The notes: a model not told the origin generated them from the letters alone. Shown: positions 52,050-61,403, numbered from the stretch's first letter. The stretch is DNA of 64,000 nt from Nocardia kruczakiae NBRC 101016 (GCF_001612965.1 NZ_BDBL01000011.1:1-64000); one strand, 5' to 3'. A program made the numbers and translations.

Positions 52050-52591
52050 CAGCGCATCCTCGTGAAGGTCTGGTAGTGGTCGCCGGTGTAGTAGGCCGAC
52101 CCGTCGCTGCCGGTGACGATGCGTTCGGCGTCGCGGGTCTGGCCGCGTTGCTTCGGGTTGACGTCCCATTCCTGATAAGTGATCGCCTTACCGCTCGCGT
52201 CGGTCTTCGGCAGGGTTCCGGCGCGGTTCATCCACTGATCACCGCCCTTGGTGCCCGGCGCGTTCGCCGAACCGGGCCAGCGTCCGGCGTCGATTTCGAC
52301 GAGGGTGGCATAGGCGCGATCGGGGACGCCCGGCGCCCGGGTCGCCGACGCGGCGGGTGTGGCGCCGTTGCCGGGCGCGGGCTTGGCGGATGCGGTGGTG
52401 GACTGCGCGGCCTTGGTGGAGTGCACGGTCGCCGCCACCGAACTCGCGGTGTCGTGCGTGGCGGAACCGCCGCGCAGGCCCAGGACCCCGGCCACGATCG
52501 CCGCGATCACCAGCCCGCCCAGAACCATCAGGATGCGAATTCTCTTGTCGGACATGTTCATCGGTGCCTGTTCATCGGTGCTGCCGGACAT
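52049..52591 (-). CDS. Barnase/RNase Sa-type guanyl ribonuclease with N-terminal membrane anchor
   Basis: A 180-residue protein. Residues 16-42 are a hydrophobic signal or anchor (ILMVLGGLVIAAIVAGVLGL). Residues 43-95 form an Ala/Thr/Ser/Pro linker. The end holds the RNase Sa fold: TYQEWDVNPK with the catalytic Glu, RGQTRDAERIVTG with Arg, and YYTGDHYQTFTRM with the His. It would act outside the membrane; the inhibitor next to it protects the cytosol. Confidence 0.85.
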   Translation of the reverse strand: MSGSTDEQAPMNMSDKRIRILMVLGGLVIAAIVAGVLGLRGGSATHDTASSVAATVHSTKAAQSTTASAKPAPGNGATPAASATRAPGVPDRAYATLVEIDAGRWPGSANAPGTKGGDQWMNRAGTLPKTDASGKAITYQEWDVNPKQRGQTRDAERIVTGSDGSAYYTGDHYQTFTRMR

Positions 52592-52763
52592 GCGGAGGTC
52601 CTGACGGGGAGAACGACGAGTCGACTCGCCGCCCCGTCGGCCGGATGGTAGCGCGGCCCTCGTTCACGACAGACAAACCTACGGGACCACCTGGTGTCGT
52701 GTCCGGAAAGGCTGATGCGGCATCGCGGGGACGATGTTCCCACCGCGGACGGTCGATCGGGGT

Positions 52764-53552
52764 TCAGCGGTATTGCACGGTGACCGGGGCGTGGTCCGAC
52801 CAGCGCAGTGCGTATTCGGGAGCGCGCTCTACCACGGCCTGCTTCGCGCGACCGGCGATCGCACCGCGTGCGAGGTGGTAGTCGATTCTCCACCCGGCGT
52901 CGTTGTCGTAGGCGCGGCCGCGGTAGGACCACCAGCTGTAGGGGCCGGGCACGCCCGGGTGGAGTTGGCGGACCACGTCGACATAGCCGGCGGCCAGCAT
53001 CTCGTCGATCCAGGCCCGCTCACCGGGCAGGAAGCCGGAGTTCTTGACGTTGCCCTTCCAGTTCTTGATGTCGAGTTCGGTGTGCGCGACGTTCCAGTCG
53101 CCGCAGATCACGAAGTCGCGGGTCTGCGCCTTCATATGCGCGCCCAGTTCGCCGAGGAAACGATATTTCTCGTCCTGCATGGGGGTGTCGGCCTCACCGG
53201 TGTGTACGTAGACGCTCGCGACGGTCACCTCGTCGAAGTCGGCCTCCACGTAGCGGCCGACGCCGTCGAATTCGGTGCTGCCGAAGCCGATTCGCACGCG
53301 TGTGGGTTCTCGGCGCGACAGGATTCCCACCCCGGCGCGGCCCTTGGCGCCCGGCTCGGCGTGGGCGAGAAACCACCCGGCGTCGAGAACGGAGGCCAGC
53401 GCCTTACGGGTCTGCTCATCGGTTGCCCGGGTCTCTTGCAGGCAGACGATGTCGGCCTCGGTCACTGCGAGCCATTCGAGCATCCCCTTCCCGGTCTTGC
53501 CGGTAGCTGCGCGTATGCCATTGACGTTGACGGAACTGATGATGCTGGCCAC
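52764..53552 (-). CDS. xthA: Exodeoxyribonuclease III family protein
   Basis: A 262-residue AP endonuclease/3'-5' exonuclease. SVNVNGIRAATGKG, QETRATDEQT (metal Glu), GDWNVAHTELDIKNWKGN and RWSDHAPV are the catalytic motifs. GTG 53552 fits a leaderless start. It works in base-excision repair. Confidence 0.9.
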   Translation of the reverse strand: MASIISSVNVNGIRAATGKTGKGMLEWLAVTEADIVCLQETRATDEQTRKALASVLDAGWFLAHAEPGAKGRAGVGILSRREPTRVRIGFGSTEFDGVGRYVEADFDEVTVASVYVHTGEADTPMQDEKYRFLGELGAHMKAQTRDFVICGDWNVAHTELDIKNWKGNVKNSGFLPGERAWIDEMLAAGYVDVVRQLHPGVPGPYSWWSYRGRAYDNDAGWRIDYHLARGAIAGRAKQAVVERAPEYALRWSDHAPVTVQYR

Positions 53553-53558
53553 GTATCG

Positions 53559-53564
53559 ACCGTA
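53559..53564 (-). promoter_or_regulatory. -10 element, leaderless start of xthA
   Basis: On the minus strand TACGGT is followed by 6 nt and the GTG at 53552. Confidence 0.45.
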
Positions 53565-53644
53565 CAATGCGGGAATCAACCCGTCCTCGCGGACATCGCG
53601 GCCACGCCGAGCAGGCCGCCGCCGATCCGGAAGGGGTGACGACG

Positions 53645-54499
53645 ATGACGTCCGGCACCACCCAACCCGCCACCTCCCTTGCGCCGATGACAGCCCTGCA
53701 CACCGGATCGGGTGACCCGCTGCTGCTGTTGCACGGGTTTCTCATGTCGCCGCACTGCTGGGAGGACGTCGCGTCCCGATTGTCCGCTACTTGCGAGGTG
53801 TTCGCTCCGGCCTTCGCCGGGCATTGGGGCGGCCCCGACCTCAGTGGCTGGTACATCGACGTGAATCTGCTCGCCGACCGAGTCGAGGAACAGCTCGACG
53901 AATTGGGCTGGCGCACCTGCCATATCGCGGGCAACTCGCTCGGCGGCTGGGTCGGTTTCGAATTGGCCCGCCGTGGCCGCGCACGCACGCTCACCGCCAT
54001 CGCACCCGCAGGTGGATGGCACAATCCATCGCTGGCCCAGCTCCGCGTGGGGCTCGAGTTCCTGTCGCTGGTGCCCATCGTGGAAATCGGCAAGCGGTTG
54101 CCCGCCTCGATCCGGTTCAGCGCGCCGGTCCGGCGGGCCACCGCCATGCTGCTGAGCAAGAACGTCGCCGCGGCGCCGCGGCGCGGGGTTGAGGCGGCGA
54201 TCATGTCGGCAACCCACTGCGCGGCCATGCTGCCGCTGATCGCCAGCGGTTTGCGGATGGCCGTCCTCGACGATCTGTCCACGGTGCGGACACCGGTGCG
54301 GCTGCTGATGTGCGAATACGACCGGATCATCCCGAATCGCATGTACGCCAAGCGTTTTCTGCGGGAACTGCCCGAGACGGCGGACCGCATCCTGGTGCAC
54401 GGCGTGGGTCACGTCCCGATGCTGGAGGCTCCCGACCGCATCGCGACCCTCATCGCCGAGCACGTCTATGCCAGCCGCACGCGTCTGCGGGCGGTGTGA
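53645..54499 (+). CDS. Alpha/beta hydrolase
   Basis: A 284-residue serine hydrolase-fold protein. LLLLHGFLMSPHCWED is the oxyanion region, HIAGNSLGGWVGF the nucleophile elbow with Ser, and HGVGHVPMLEAPDRI the catalytic His. GGAAGGGG precedes ATG 53645. It is divergent from xthA. The substrate is unknown. Confidence 0.82.
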   Translation: MTSGTTQPATSLAPMTALHTGSGDPLLLLHGFLMSPHCWEDVASRLSATCEVFAPAFAGHWGGPDLSGWYIDVNLLADRVEEQLDELGWRTCHIAGNSLGGWVGFELARRGRARTLTAIAPAGGWHNPSLAQLRVGLEFLSLVPIVEIGKRLPASIRFSAPVRRATAMLLSKNVAAAPRRGVEAAIMSATHCAAMLPLIASGLRMAVLDDLSTVRTPVRLLMCEYDRIIPNRMYAKRFLRELPETADRILVHGVGHVPMLEAPDRIATLIAEHVYASRTRLRAV

Positions 54500-54503
54500 G
54501 AAA

Positions 54504-54547
54504 GGCCGGCGGATCGGTTCGAACCCCTCGGCGCCGATCCGCCGGCC
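54504..54547. terminator. Bidirectional hairpin terminator
   Basis: Perfect 14-bp arms (54504-54517, 54534-54547) with a 16-nt loop between the convergent hydrolase and acyl-CoA dehydrogenase genes. Confidence 0.8.
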
Positions 54548-54562
54548 GCCATCACGTGGCGC

Positions 54563-55819
54563 TCACCGGCCCAGGAGACCCTTCGCGATATGGGTCACCT
54601 GGATCTCGTTGCTGCCGGCGTAGATCATCAGCGACTTGGCATCGCGGGCGAGCTGTTCGACGCGGTATTCCTGCATGTAGCCGTTGCCGCCGAACAGCTG
54701 CACGGCCTCCATCGCGACCTCGGTGGCCGTCTCCGAGCAATAGAGTTTGATCGCCGAGGCCTCGGCCAGCGTGGGCGGTTTCCCCGCGCGGCCGCGTTCG
54801 AGGGTGTTGAAGACCATGTTCTGCACGTTGATGCGGGCGATCTCCATCTTCGCGAGCTTGAGCTGCACCAGCTGGAAGCGACCGATCTCCTGACCCCACA
54901 GCGTGCGGGTCTTGGCGTATTCCACACAGAGCCGGTGACATTCGTTGATGATGCCCAGCGCCATGAAGCCCACGCCCACCCGTTCGGCGACGAAACTCGT
55001 TCGCGCGCTTTCCCGCCCGTCACCGCCCTGGTGTTCCTCGGTCTCGCCGAGCAGCCGGTCCCGGCCCAATCGCACGTTGTCGAAGAACAATTCGCCGGTG
55101 GGCGAGGAGTGCAAACCCATCTTCTTGAACGGTTTGCCCTGGGTGAAGCCCTCCATGCCCTTGTCGAGGACGAAGGTGAGCACCTTGCGATCGCGCCTGT
55201 CGGTGCCGTCGCCCTCGTCGAGTTTGGCGTAGACGACCACCACATCGGCGTAGGGACCGTTGGTGATGAAGGTCTTCTGGCCGTTGAGAATGTAGTCCTC
55301 GCCGTCGCGTTTGACCGAGGTCTTCATGCCGCCGAAGGCATCCGAGCCCGAATCCGGTTCCGTGATGGCCCAGGCCGCCACCTTCTTCAACGTCACGATA
55401 TCGGCGAGCCAGCGCTCCTTCTGCGCGAGTGTGCCGCGCGACATGATGGTGGCCGCGCCGAGGCCGATCGAGACGCCCATCGCGGCCACCAAACCCATAC
55501 TGACGCCGGACAATTCGCTGATCAGGACCGCCATCAACGACTGCTGCTCGCCGAACGGATCACCACCGGACCTGGGCTTCTTCTCGCGTTGGCCGGCCTC
55601 GTCCGGCGCGGCCTCGGCGGCACGCTGCTTGGCGAGCATCTTCTCGATCGCCTCGGCACCCATGACATCGATGCCGAACTCGCCGAACAGTTTTCGCAGG
55701 ATCGGATACGGCGGCATCTCACCGCTGTCGAGAGCGTCCAGATGCGGCCGGATCTCCTTGTCGATGAAGGCGCGCACAGCCGCGCGGATCATCTCGTCGG
55801 TCTCGGACCATTCGAACAT
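54563..55819 (-). CDS. Acyl-CoA dehydrogenase
   Basis: A 418-residue FAD enzyme. AWAITEPDSGSDAFGGMKT is the FAD/acyl signature, LNGQKTFITNGPYAD follows, and VQLFGGNGYMQEYRVEQLAR the C-terminal motif. At the usual catalytic site the sequence is YAGSNEIQ, where many members have YEGT; the base may be another residue. About 30 extra charged residues occur near 65-95. It performs the first step of the beta-oxidation operon. Confidence 0.85.
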   Translation of the reverse strand: MFEWSETDEMIRAAVRAFIDKEIRPHLDALDSGEMPPYPILRKLFGEFGIDVMGAEAIEKMLAKQRAAEAAPDEAGQREKKPRSGGDPFGEQQSLMAVLISELSGVSMGLVAAMGVSIGLGAATIMSRGTLAQKERWLADIVTLKKVAAWAITEPDSGSDAFGGMKTSVKRDGEDYILNGQKTFITNGPYADVVVVYAKLDEGDGTDRRDRKVLTFVLDKGMEGFTQGKPFKKMGLHSSPTGELFFDNVRLGRDRLLGETEEHQGGDGRESARTSFVAERVGVGFMALGIINECHRLCVEYAKTRTLWGQEIGRFQLVQLKLAKMEIARINVQNMVFNTLERGRAGKPPTLAEASAIKLYCSETATEVAMEAVQLFGGNGYMQEYRVEQLARDAKSLMIYAGSNEIQVTHIAKGLLGR

Positions 55820-55837
55820 CGTCGTTCTCCTCCAGCG

Positions 55838-56707
55838 TCAGGGCAGCCGGGCTGCGATGTCGTCGATCAGCCAGGGGCCGTCGGTTTCGATGGTCTTCAC
55901 GTCGTGCCAGCCGCCGAGCTCGGAGATCGCGCCGCCCTGGACGGCGAAGACCTTGCCGGTGACCGGGCATTTGTCGGTGGCCAGGTAGGCGACCAGCGGC
56001 GAGATGTTGGCGGGGCTGAAAGCATCGAATTCCCCCTCGCCCACCTCGGCGGCGAAGATCGCCCCCATCCCGGGGGTGGCCAGGGTCAGGCGTGTGCGTG
56101 CCATCGGGGCGATGGCGTTGACGCGCACGCCGTACCGCTCCAATTCCTCGGCGGCGACCAGCGTCAACGCGGCGATACCGGCCTTGGCCGCGCCGTAGTT
56201 GGCCTGGCCGGCATTGGGCAGGGTGACGCCGGAGGCCGAGGCGGTGTTGACGACGGCGGCGTTGGGCTGCTTACCCGCCTTCGACTGGTCCTTCCAATAC
56301 GCCGCGGCGTGGCGCAGCACGTTGAAATGCCCCTTCAGATGCACCGCGATGACGGCGTCCCACTGCGATTCCTCGAGGCCGGCGATGAACCCGTCGCGCA
56401 GGATGCCGGCGTTGTTGATCACCACGTCCAGCGTCCCGAATTCCGAGATCGCCTGGCCCACCAGGTTTTTCGCGCCCTCCCACTGCGCGACGTTGTCGGT
56501 GTTGGCCACCGCCTTGCCGCCCGCGGCGCGGATCTCGTCCACCACCTGCTGCGCCGGTCCGGCATCGGCGCCCTCCCCGGCGTTGCTGCCGCCCAGGTCG
56601 TTCACTACGACCGAGGCGCCCTCCCGCGCGAACAACAGCGCGTGTTCGCGTCCGATGCCGCGGCCCGCGCCGGTGATGACGGCGACCCGCCCATCCAAAA
56701 CACCCAT
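55838..56707 (-). CDS. Short-chain dehydrogenase/reductase, 3-hydroxyacyl-CoA type
   Basis: A 289-residue SDR. VAVITGAGRGIGREHALLFA binds the cofactor; VINNAGILRDG, the Ser of NTASASGVTLPN, and YGAAK complete the active site. The sequence resembles the 17-beta-HSD4/MFE-2 type dehydrogenase. Context supports 3-hydroxyacyl-CoA oxidation. Confidence 0.86.
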   Translation of the reverse strand: MGVLDGRVAVITGAGRGIGREHALLFAREGASVVVNDLGGSNAGEGADAGPAQQVVDEIRAAGGKAVANTDNVAQWEGAKNLVGQAISEFGTLDVVINNAGILRDGFIAGLEESQWDAVIAVHLKGHFNVLRHAAAYWKDQSKAGKQPNAAVVNTASASGVTLPNAGQANYGAAKAGIAALTLVAAEELERYGVRVNAIAPMARTRLTLATPGMGAIFAAEVGEGEFDAFSPANISPLVAYLATDKCPVTGKVFAVQGGAISELGGWHDVKTIETDGPWLIDDIAARLP

Positions 56708-56721
56708 GACAGTCTCCTCGA

Positions 56722-57603
56722 CTACGAGTTGTCGGCGACGACCGCCAGGCCGTCGGTCAGAACGAGATCGGTTCCGCGTGCGGTGCGGAACGCGTAGGTG
56801 GTGTCGGAGCCGGTGGAGCCGGTCTTCCAGATCTGGGTCTCCAGATCGTCGCCGGGGAACACCATCTTCGAGAAGCGCACCGCGAACCGCCTCAACCGCT
56901 GCGCGTCGGACCCGGCGACCTCGGTGAGGACGGCCCACGACGACATCGCCATCGTGCACAGACCGTGCGCGATGATGCCGGGCAGTCCGGCATCCTTGGC
57001 CACCTGCTCGTCCAGGTGCAGCGGCACCGGATCGCCGGAGGCGGGGGCATAGCGGTAGGTCTGATCGTCGTCCACGTGCGCGGCGACCCGGGCCAGCGGC
57101 GGCTGCGCCTCCAGGCCGGGATCGAACTTGTGCGGCGGTGCGCTCTCACCGACCTGCTTGCCGACATCGATGTTGCGGAAGAAGGCGGTCAGGTACTGCT
57201 CGTTGACGAGCTCACCGTCGCAGTCCCGGCATTCGATGAGAATGGTGATGGTGGTGCCGTTCTCGCGGCCCTCGTAGCCGACCGCCTTGGCCCGCGAGAC
57301 CAGCCGATCACCGGGGCGGATCGGGCGGTGGAAGTGAAAGTCCTGCTCGCCGTGCACGACTCGGCCGAAGATGTCCATCGGGACGACGTCGATCACCGGC
57401 ATCATCATCGCCTCGAAGACGGGGACGATGGCGAAGACGGGTGAGGCGATATCGCCGGACAGGTGGGCCGGAATCGGGTCGTTGGTGGCGGCGGCGTACT
57501 CGGCGATCCGCTCCCGGGTGACCTCGAACCGCTCCTCGTCGGACCAGACGTTCAGGCCCGCATCGTCGAATTGCACGGGCCGGGGCCCTGTTTCGGTGGC
57601 CAT
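56722..57603 (-). CDS. MaoC-like double hot-dog enoyl-CoA hydratase
   Basis: A 293-residue protein with two hot-dog halves. The C-terminal half has ASGDPVPLHLDEQVAKDAGL and PGIIAHGLCTMAM, the hydratase-2 motif with Asp and His. The N-terminal half is a degenerate copy. It hydrates 2-enoyl-CoA; ATG 57603 lies 5 nt past the SRPBCC stop. Confidence 0.85.
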   Translation of the reverse strand: MATETGPRPVQFDDAGLNVWSDEERFEVTRERIAEYAAATNDPIPAHLSGDIASPVFAIVPVFEAMMMPVIDVVPMDIFGRVVHGEQDFHFHRPIRPGDRLVSRAKAVGYEGRENGTTITILIECRDCDGELVNEQYLTAFFRNIDVGKQVGESAPPHKFDPGLEAQPPLARVAAHVDDDQTYRYAPASGDPVPLHLDEQVAKDAGLPGIIAHGLCTMAMSSWAVLTEVAGSDAQRLRRFAVRFSKMVFPGDDLETQIWKTGSTGSDTTYAFRTARGTDLVLTDGLAVVADNS

Positions 57604-57607
57604 ATCG

Positions 57608-58042
57608 CTAGGCCGTCGCCAGGGCGTCGAGCTGTTCGAGGGTGGTGTCCAGTTGCTTGGCGCCGTCCTTCTCGACCGCCTTGCCCAGGGCACCCTTGAT
57701 CAGCGCGCCCTCGAAATCGCCGGAGACCGAGAATTTGCTCCCTGCCCCCTCGGGTGCGATGTCGAAGGAGAACTTCACCTTCACGCCGGCCATCCCGGCG
57801 CCGCTGAGGACCAGGTTGTTCGGCGAATTCACCTCTTCGACAACCCATTCCATCTTGTTCGCCATGCCGAGCATCATGATCTTGGCGACCAGCTTCGAGC
57901 CCGTGGTCAACGTGGCCGGCGGCTCCTCCATCCAGCGCTCGTGAATGGTGAACCATTTGTCCCAGGTCTGCGGATCCGAGACGACCGCCCACAGCGCGTC
58001 GGGGGTGGCGTTGAGGTTCTTGGTGGCTTCGATGTGGCCCAT
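57608..58042 (-). CDS. SRPBCC-family protein
   Basis: A 144-residue START/Bet v1-like protein. MGHIEATKNLNATPDALWAV, WDKWFTIHERW and the GKAVEKDGAKQLDTTLEQL helix fit the fold, which has a hydrophobic pocket. AAAGGAG lies 6 nt before ATG 58042. It may carry the substrate of the operon. Confidence 0.78.
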   Translation of the reverse strand: MGHIEATKNLNATPDALWAVVSDPQTWDKWFTIHERWMEEPPATLTTGSKLVAKIMMLGMANKMEWVVEEVNSPNNLVLSGAGMAGVKVKFSFDIAPEGAGSKFSVSGDFEGALIKGALGKAVEKDGAKQLDTTLEQLDALATA

Positions 58043-58055
58043 GTTCGTACTCCTT

Positions 58056-59273
58056 TCAGCGCTCGGCGCGCTGGTAAGCGGTGACGACCGCGGCTCCGCC
58101 GAGGCCGATGTTGTGCTGCAGTGCGGCGGTGACGCCCTCGACCTGGCGTTTGTCGGCGTCGCCGCGCAGCTGCCAGGTGAGTTCGCTGCACTGGGCCAGA
58201 CCCGTCGCCCCCAGGGGATGGCCCTTGGAGATGAGGCCGCCCGACGGGTTGACCACCCATGTGCCGCCGTAGGTCGTCTGATCACCGTCGATGAGGCTGC
58301 CCGCCTCGCCCTCGCCACACAGGCCCAGCGCCTCGTAGAGCAGCAGTTCGTTGGCGGAGAAGCAGTCGTGCAGCTCGATCACCTGGAAGTCCTGCGGGCC
58401 GAGCCCCGACTGCCGGTAAACCTGCTGCGCGGCTTGCACATTCATGTCGTAGCCGATGAGGTTCTTCGCGGTCCCGTCGAAGGTGGAGGCGAAATCGGTG
58501 GTCATCGCCTGGCCCACGATCTCCACCGCCCGCCCGGCCAGACCGTGCCGGTCGACGAAATCCTCGGAGGCCAGGACCACCGCACCCGAACCGTCCGAGG
58601 TGGGCGAGCACTGGAGTTTGGTGAGCGGGTCGTAGATCATCCGCGCGCCCAGGATGTCGTCGAGCGAATACGCGTCCTGGAACTGCGAATACGGGTTGTT
58701 CACCGAATGCTTGTGATTCTTGTACCCGATCTTCGCGAAATGCTCCGCGGTGGTGCCGTACTGCTTCATATGTTCGCGGCCCGCCGCGCCGAACATCCAC
58801 GGCGCCGGCGGGAACAGCACCTCGGAGATCTCGGCCAGCGCCATCATGTGCTTGGCCATCGGCTGCTCGCGATCGTCCCAGGTGGAGCCGAGCGAACCCG
58901 GCTGCATCTTCTCGAAGCCCAGCGCCAGCGTGCAATCCGCCAGCCCACCCCGAATCGCCTGCGCCGCAAGGTAGAGCGCGGTGGAACCGGTGGAACAGTT
59001 GTTGTTCACGTTGATCACCGGAATGCCGGTCATCCCCAGTTCGTAGACCGCGCGCTGGCCGGAGGTGGACTCACCGTAGACGTAGCCGACGTAGGCCTGC
59101 TGCACCTCCCGATAGTCGATCCCGGCATCGGCCAGCGCCTTGGTGCCGGATTCGCGGGCCATATCCGGGTAGTCCCACGCGCGCGTCGTGCCGTCGGCCT
59201 CCTCGACCTGCCGCCGACCCGGTTTCTCGAACTTCGTCATTCCGACGCCGACGACGTAGACCTTGTTCGTCAT
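58056..59273 (-). CDS. SCPx-type thiolase (lipid-transfer protein)
   Basis: A 405-residue thiolase superfamily protein. [13 protein letters not shown] has the nucleophilic Cys, [13 protein letters not shown] the His/Cys region, and [14 protein letters not shown] the C-terminal motif. It is first in the operon and performs thiolysis; SCPx-like enzymes act on branched or steroid side-chain acyl-CoAs. Confidence 0.87.
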   Translation of the reverse strand: MTNKVYVVGVGMTKFEKPGRRQVEEADGTTRAWDYPDMARESGTKALADAGIDYREVQQAYVGYVYGESTSGQRAVYELGMTGIPVINVNNNCSTGSTALYLAAQAIRGGLADCTLALGFEKMQPGSLGSTWDDREQPMAKHMMALAEISEVLFPPAPWMFGAAGREHMKQYGTTAEHFAKIGYKNHKHSVNNPYSQFQDAYSLDDILGARMIYDPLTKLQCSPTSDGSGAVVLASEDFVDRHGLAGRAVEIVGQAMTTDFASTFDGTAKNLIGYDMNVQAAQQVYRQSGLGPQDFQVIELHDCFSANELLLYEALGLCGEGEAGSLIDGDQTTYGGTWVVNPSGGLISKGHPLGATGLAQCSELTWQLRGDADKRQVEGVTAALQHNIGLGGAAVVTAYQRAER

Positions 59274-59346
59274 CGAACCACCCTTCTCCCAGTCGGCCGC
59301 CCCTCGAGCGGCAGTGGTCGATCCGTTCCGATCGAACTGGAAACAA

Positions 59347-59364
59347 ACATACGGAGCTGTATGT
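59347..59364. promoter_or_regulatory. Operator before the beta-oxidation operon
   Basis: ACATAC-GGAGCT-GTATGT, perfect 6-bp arms, 74 bp before the thiolase start. A similar site, ACATAC-ACGCGT-GCATGA, precedes the neighbouring TetR gene, so one regulator probably binds both. Confidence 0.6.
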
Positions 59365-59507
59365 AAAGACGCAATAGGGTGTGCGCTATCGCCGTGAGTT
59401 CGGGAGGTATGCCCAGCTAGAACGTTTGTGTTGATACGTACAGGCGCATCTGTAGCTCGCTGCAGCTCGCGCCTTGCCGCCGACGCAGCAGCGTGACGGT
59501 ACGGGCG

Positions 59508-60152
59508 TCAGCCGCCCATTCCGAGGCCCGGGAGTGCGGATTCGGCGGCCCGGCGCAGGTGCGCGGACGCGCGCTGCCAGCGACGGTGGGCGCGCTCCGG
59601 ATCCGGAGAGACGAAGTTGGAGACCAGGATTCCGCGCAAGGTATCCATCGCGGTATAGGCGAAGTCGCGAACTTCCTTGCGCCGCAACTCATCCGGGACC
59701 AGCTGCGACACCGCCATCAGAACGGCGTTGTTGACGAACGGTTCGACCTTCTCGGCCTCGGCGGCCAGCACCGGATCGGTGCGGCCGGCCACCCACAGCT
59801 CCATGGCCGCGACGAACAGCGGCCCCTGATGCAGCTCCCACATCGCGTCCAGGGTGGCGCCGATCGGATCGTCACCGGCGCGCAACCGGCCCAGCTCCTT
59901 CATCGCAGCCTCGGTGCGCCGCTGCGCCAGGTGGGAAATCGCGGCCACGACCAGATCGGTTTTGGAGCCGAAGTGGTGCACCTGCGCGCCGCGGGTGACC
60001 CCGGCCCGCTCCGCGACGCGCGGCGTCGTGGTGCCCGCATAGCCGTATTCGACCAGGCAATCGATGGTCGCGTCGAGCAATCGCACCCGCATCTCGCTGC
60101 TGCGCTGCTCCTGGGTGCGACGCGGCGGCTTGCCGACGACAGATCTGGCCAT
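59508..60152 (-). CDS. TetR-family regulator of the beta-oxidation operon
   Basis: A 214-residue regulator. RLLDATIDCLVEYGYAGTTT then RVAERAGVTRGAQVHHF form the HTH, and GSKTDLVVAAISHLAQR the next helix. It sits just behind the operon with matching operator-like sites. It likely senses an acyl-CoA. Confidence 0.82.
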   Translation of the reverse strand: MARSVVGKPPRRTQEQRSSEMRVRLLDATIDCLVEYGYAGTTTPRVAERAGVTRGAQVHHFGSKTDLVVAAISHLAQRRTEAAMKELGRLRAGDDPIGATLDAMWELHQGPLFVAAMELWVAGRTDPVLAAEAEKVEPFVNNAVLMAVSQLVPDELRRKEVRDFAYTAMDTLRGILVSNFVSPDPERAHRRWQRASAHLRRAAESALPGLGMGG

Positions 60153-60169
60153 CCGGAAATCCTACACTT

Positions 60170-60187
60170 ACATACACGCGTGCATGA
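60170..60187. promoter_or_regulatory. Operator before the TetR gene
   Basis: ACATAC-ACGCGT-GCATGA, similar to 59347-59364 in the left arm and spacing, 18 bp before the TetR start. Autoregulation is likely. Confidence 0.5.
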
Positions 60188-60190
60188 AAC

Positions 60191-60730
60191 TCACTCGGGC
60201 TCGCGCGCCGCCCGTCCGCGCTGTATCGCGGCCAGCAGCACTCGCACCCCGGCGCCGATGAGCGCCAGATCGGCCAGAATCTGCACGGTCACCACGACGC
60301 GCGCCGCCTGCGAGGTCGCCGCGATATCGCCGAAACCGACCGTCCCCAGCACGGTCACCGTGAAATAGAGCGCGTCGATCCGGGTCAGCAGCGCCGAGAA
60401 ACTGTCCGGCTCGGCCGCCGACATCAGGACGTACGTGGTGGCGAACATGAGAATGAAGGCCACCGCGATCATGGTCAGCGCCTCGGCCCCGCGCAGCCCG
60501 GGATAGGGCGCGGCCACGATGCGCGTCGCCTGCCGCACGATGAGCACCACGACCACCACCAGTCCACCGCACAGCCCCAGAATCGGACCCAGCTCGTTCA
60601 AATGCCGCAGGGGCAGGACGAAATACAGCGCCACCAGCACGATCGTCGTCAGCGTGGTCCGCGCGGCGGCATACACCACCGCCCGCCGCCGCGCATCACC
60701 ACCGCCACTCCCCTGTATTCGCGGATCCAT
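60191..60730 (-). CDS. Two-pore-loop-type potassium channel family protein
   Basis: A 179-residue membrane protein. TVTVLGTVGFGDIAATSQAA is the pore loop with a TVGFGD filter, flanked by helices (LYFTV... and VQILADLALIGAGV). Two further helices precede it. ATG 60730 has GGAGG upstream. It probably conducts potassium. Confidence 0.85.
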   Translation of the reverse strand: MDPRIQGSGGGDARRRAVVYAAARTTLTTIVLVALYFVLPLRHLNELGPILGLCGGLVVVVVLIVRQATRIVAAPYPGLRGAEALTMIAVAFILMFATTYVLMSAAEPDSFSALLTRIDALYFTVTVLGTVGFGDIAATSQAARVVVTVQILADLALIGAGVRVLLAAIQRGRAAREPE

Positions 60731-60825
60731 TCTGACCTCCCGGTCGAGTGCTGCCGCCTGCTCCGGATCACTCAACCACGCCGGAGGGGCGAACGAGCGG
60801 AGGTTGGGCCTCGGCAAGCAGTCAC

Positions 60826-60841
60826 TTCCCCACAGTGGGAA
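60826..60841. promoter_or_regulatory. Short palindrome in the channel-ESX divergent region
   Basis: TTCCC-CACAGT-GGGAA lies between the potassium-channel gene and the ESX cluster. It could be a binding site; the regulator is unknown. Confidence 0.3.
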
Positions 60842-60986
60842 ATCACACCCCCGCACGTCGGCGACTCGAGTTGAGAGACTGAATATCGACCAGTCGGTGA
60901 CGAGCTGCGCCCGACTCTGTTCGACGAGTCGGCGGGGCTCGCGGGCCGGCATGTCGAGATGTCCCGCCGGAGCAGCGTGAGGATTG

Positions 60987-61370
60987 ATGAGAGAACTTCA
61001 CCCCGATGTGCGCGTGGCGATGGCGATGGGACGAGAGTTGAAGCACCGCATCGCCGAAATGCGTGAGCGTGCCGATGGCATAGTCGCGCGCCGACCCTCG
61101 CCGAGCGGGATGGTGATTCCCGAGATCAACGTTTACGGCCAGCTGACGGACCTGTACCTCGCCCCCGGCACCTGCGACCGCTTCGGCAACGACGAGCTGG
61201 TCGCCGAGATCATGGCGGCCATCCGGGAGAGCACCGCCAACGCACGCCGGCAGTACGACTTCGCCATGAACGAGGGACATCACCATGTGCCGCTGGCCGA
61301 GAAGGCGCGGCAGTGGCGGGCGGAGATGGACGCACCAAAGCCCTCCACCACTGGGAACCCAGAAGAATAG
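60987..61370 (+). CDS. YbaB/EbfC-like ESX-cluster protein
   Basis: A 127-residue protein with an N-terminal helix (MRELHPDVRVAMAMGRELKH) and a charged C-terminal helix, similar in form to the YbaB-like proteins of the other ESX clusters here. ATG 60987 has GAGGA 5 nt upstream. It begins a new operon. Confidence 0.55.
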   Translation: MRELHPDVRVAMAMGRELKHRIAEMRERADGIVARRPSPSGMVIPEINVYGQLTDLYLAPGTCDRFGNDELVAEIMAAIRESTANARRQYDFAMNEGHHHVPLAEKARQWRAEMDAPKPSTTGNPEE

Positions 61371-61403
61371 GTTCGGACGGCTGGGCGGGAGGATTGGCCA
61401 GTT

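Noticed and set aside
54590..56797. 735-codon frame antisense to the beta-oxidation genes
   Set aside because: Shadow of the acyl-CoA dehydrogenase and SDR genes.
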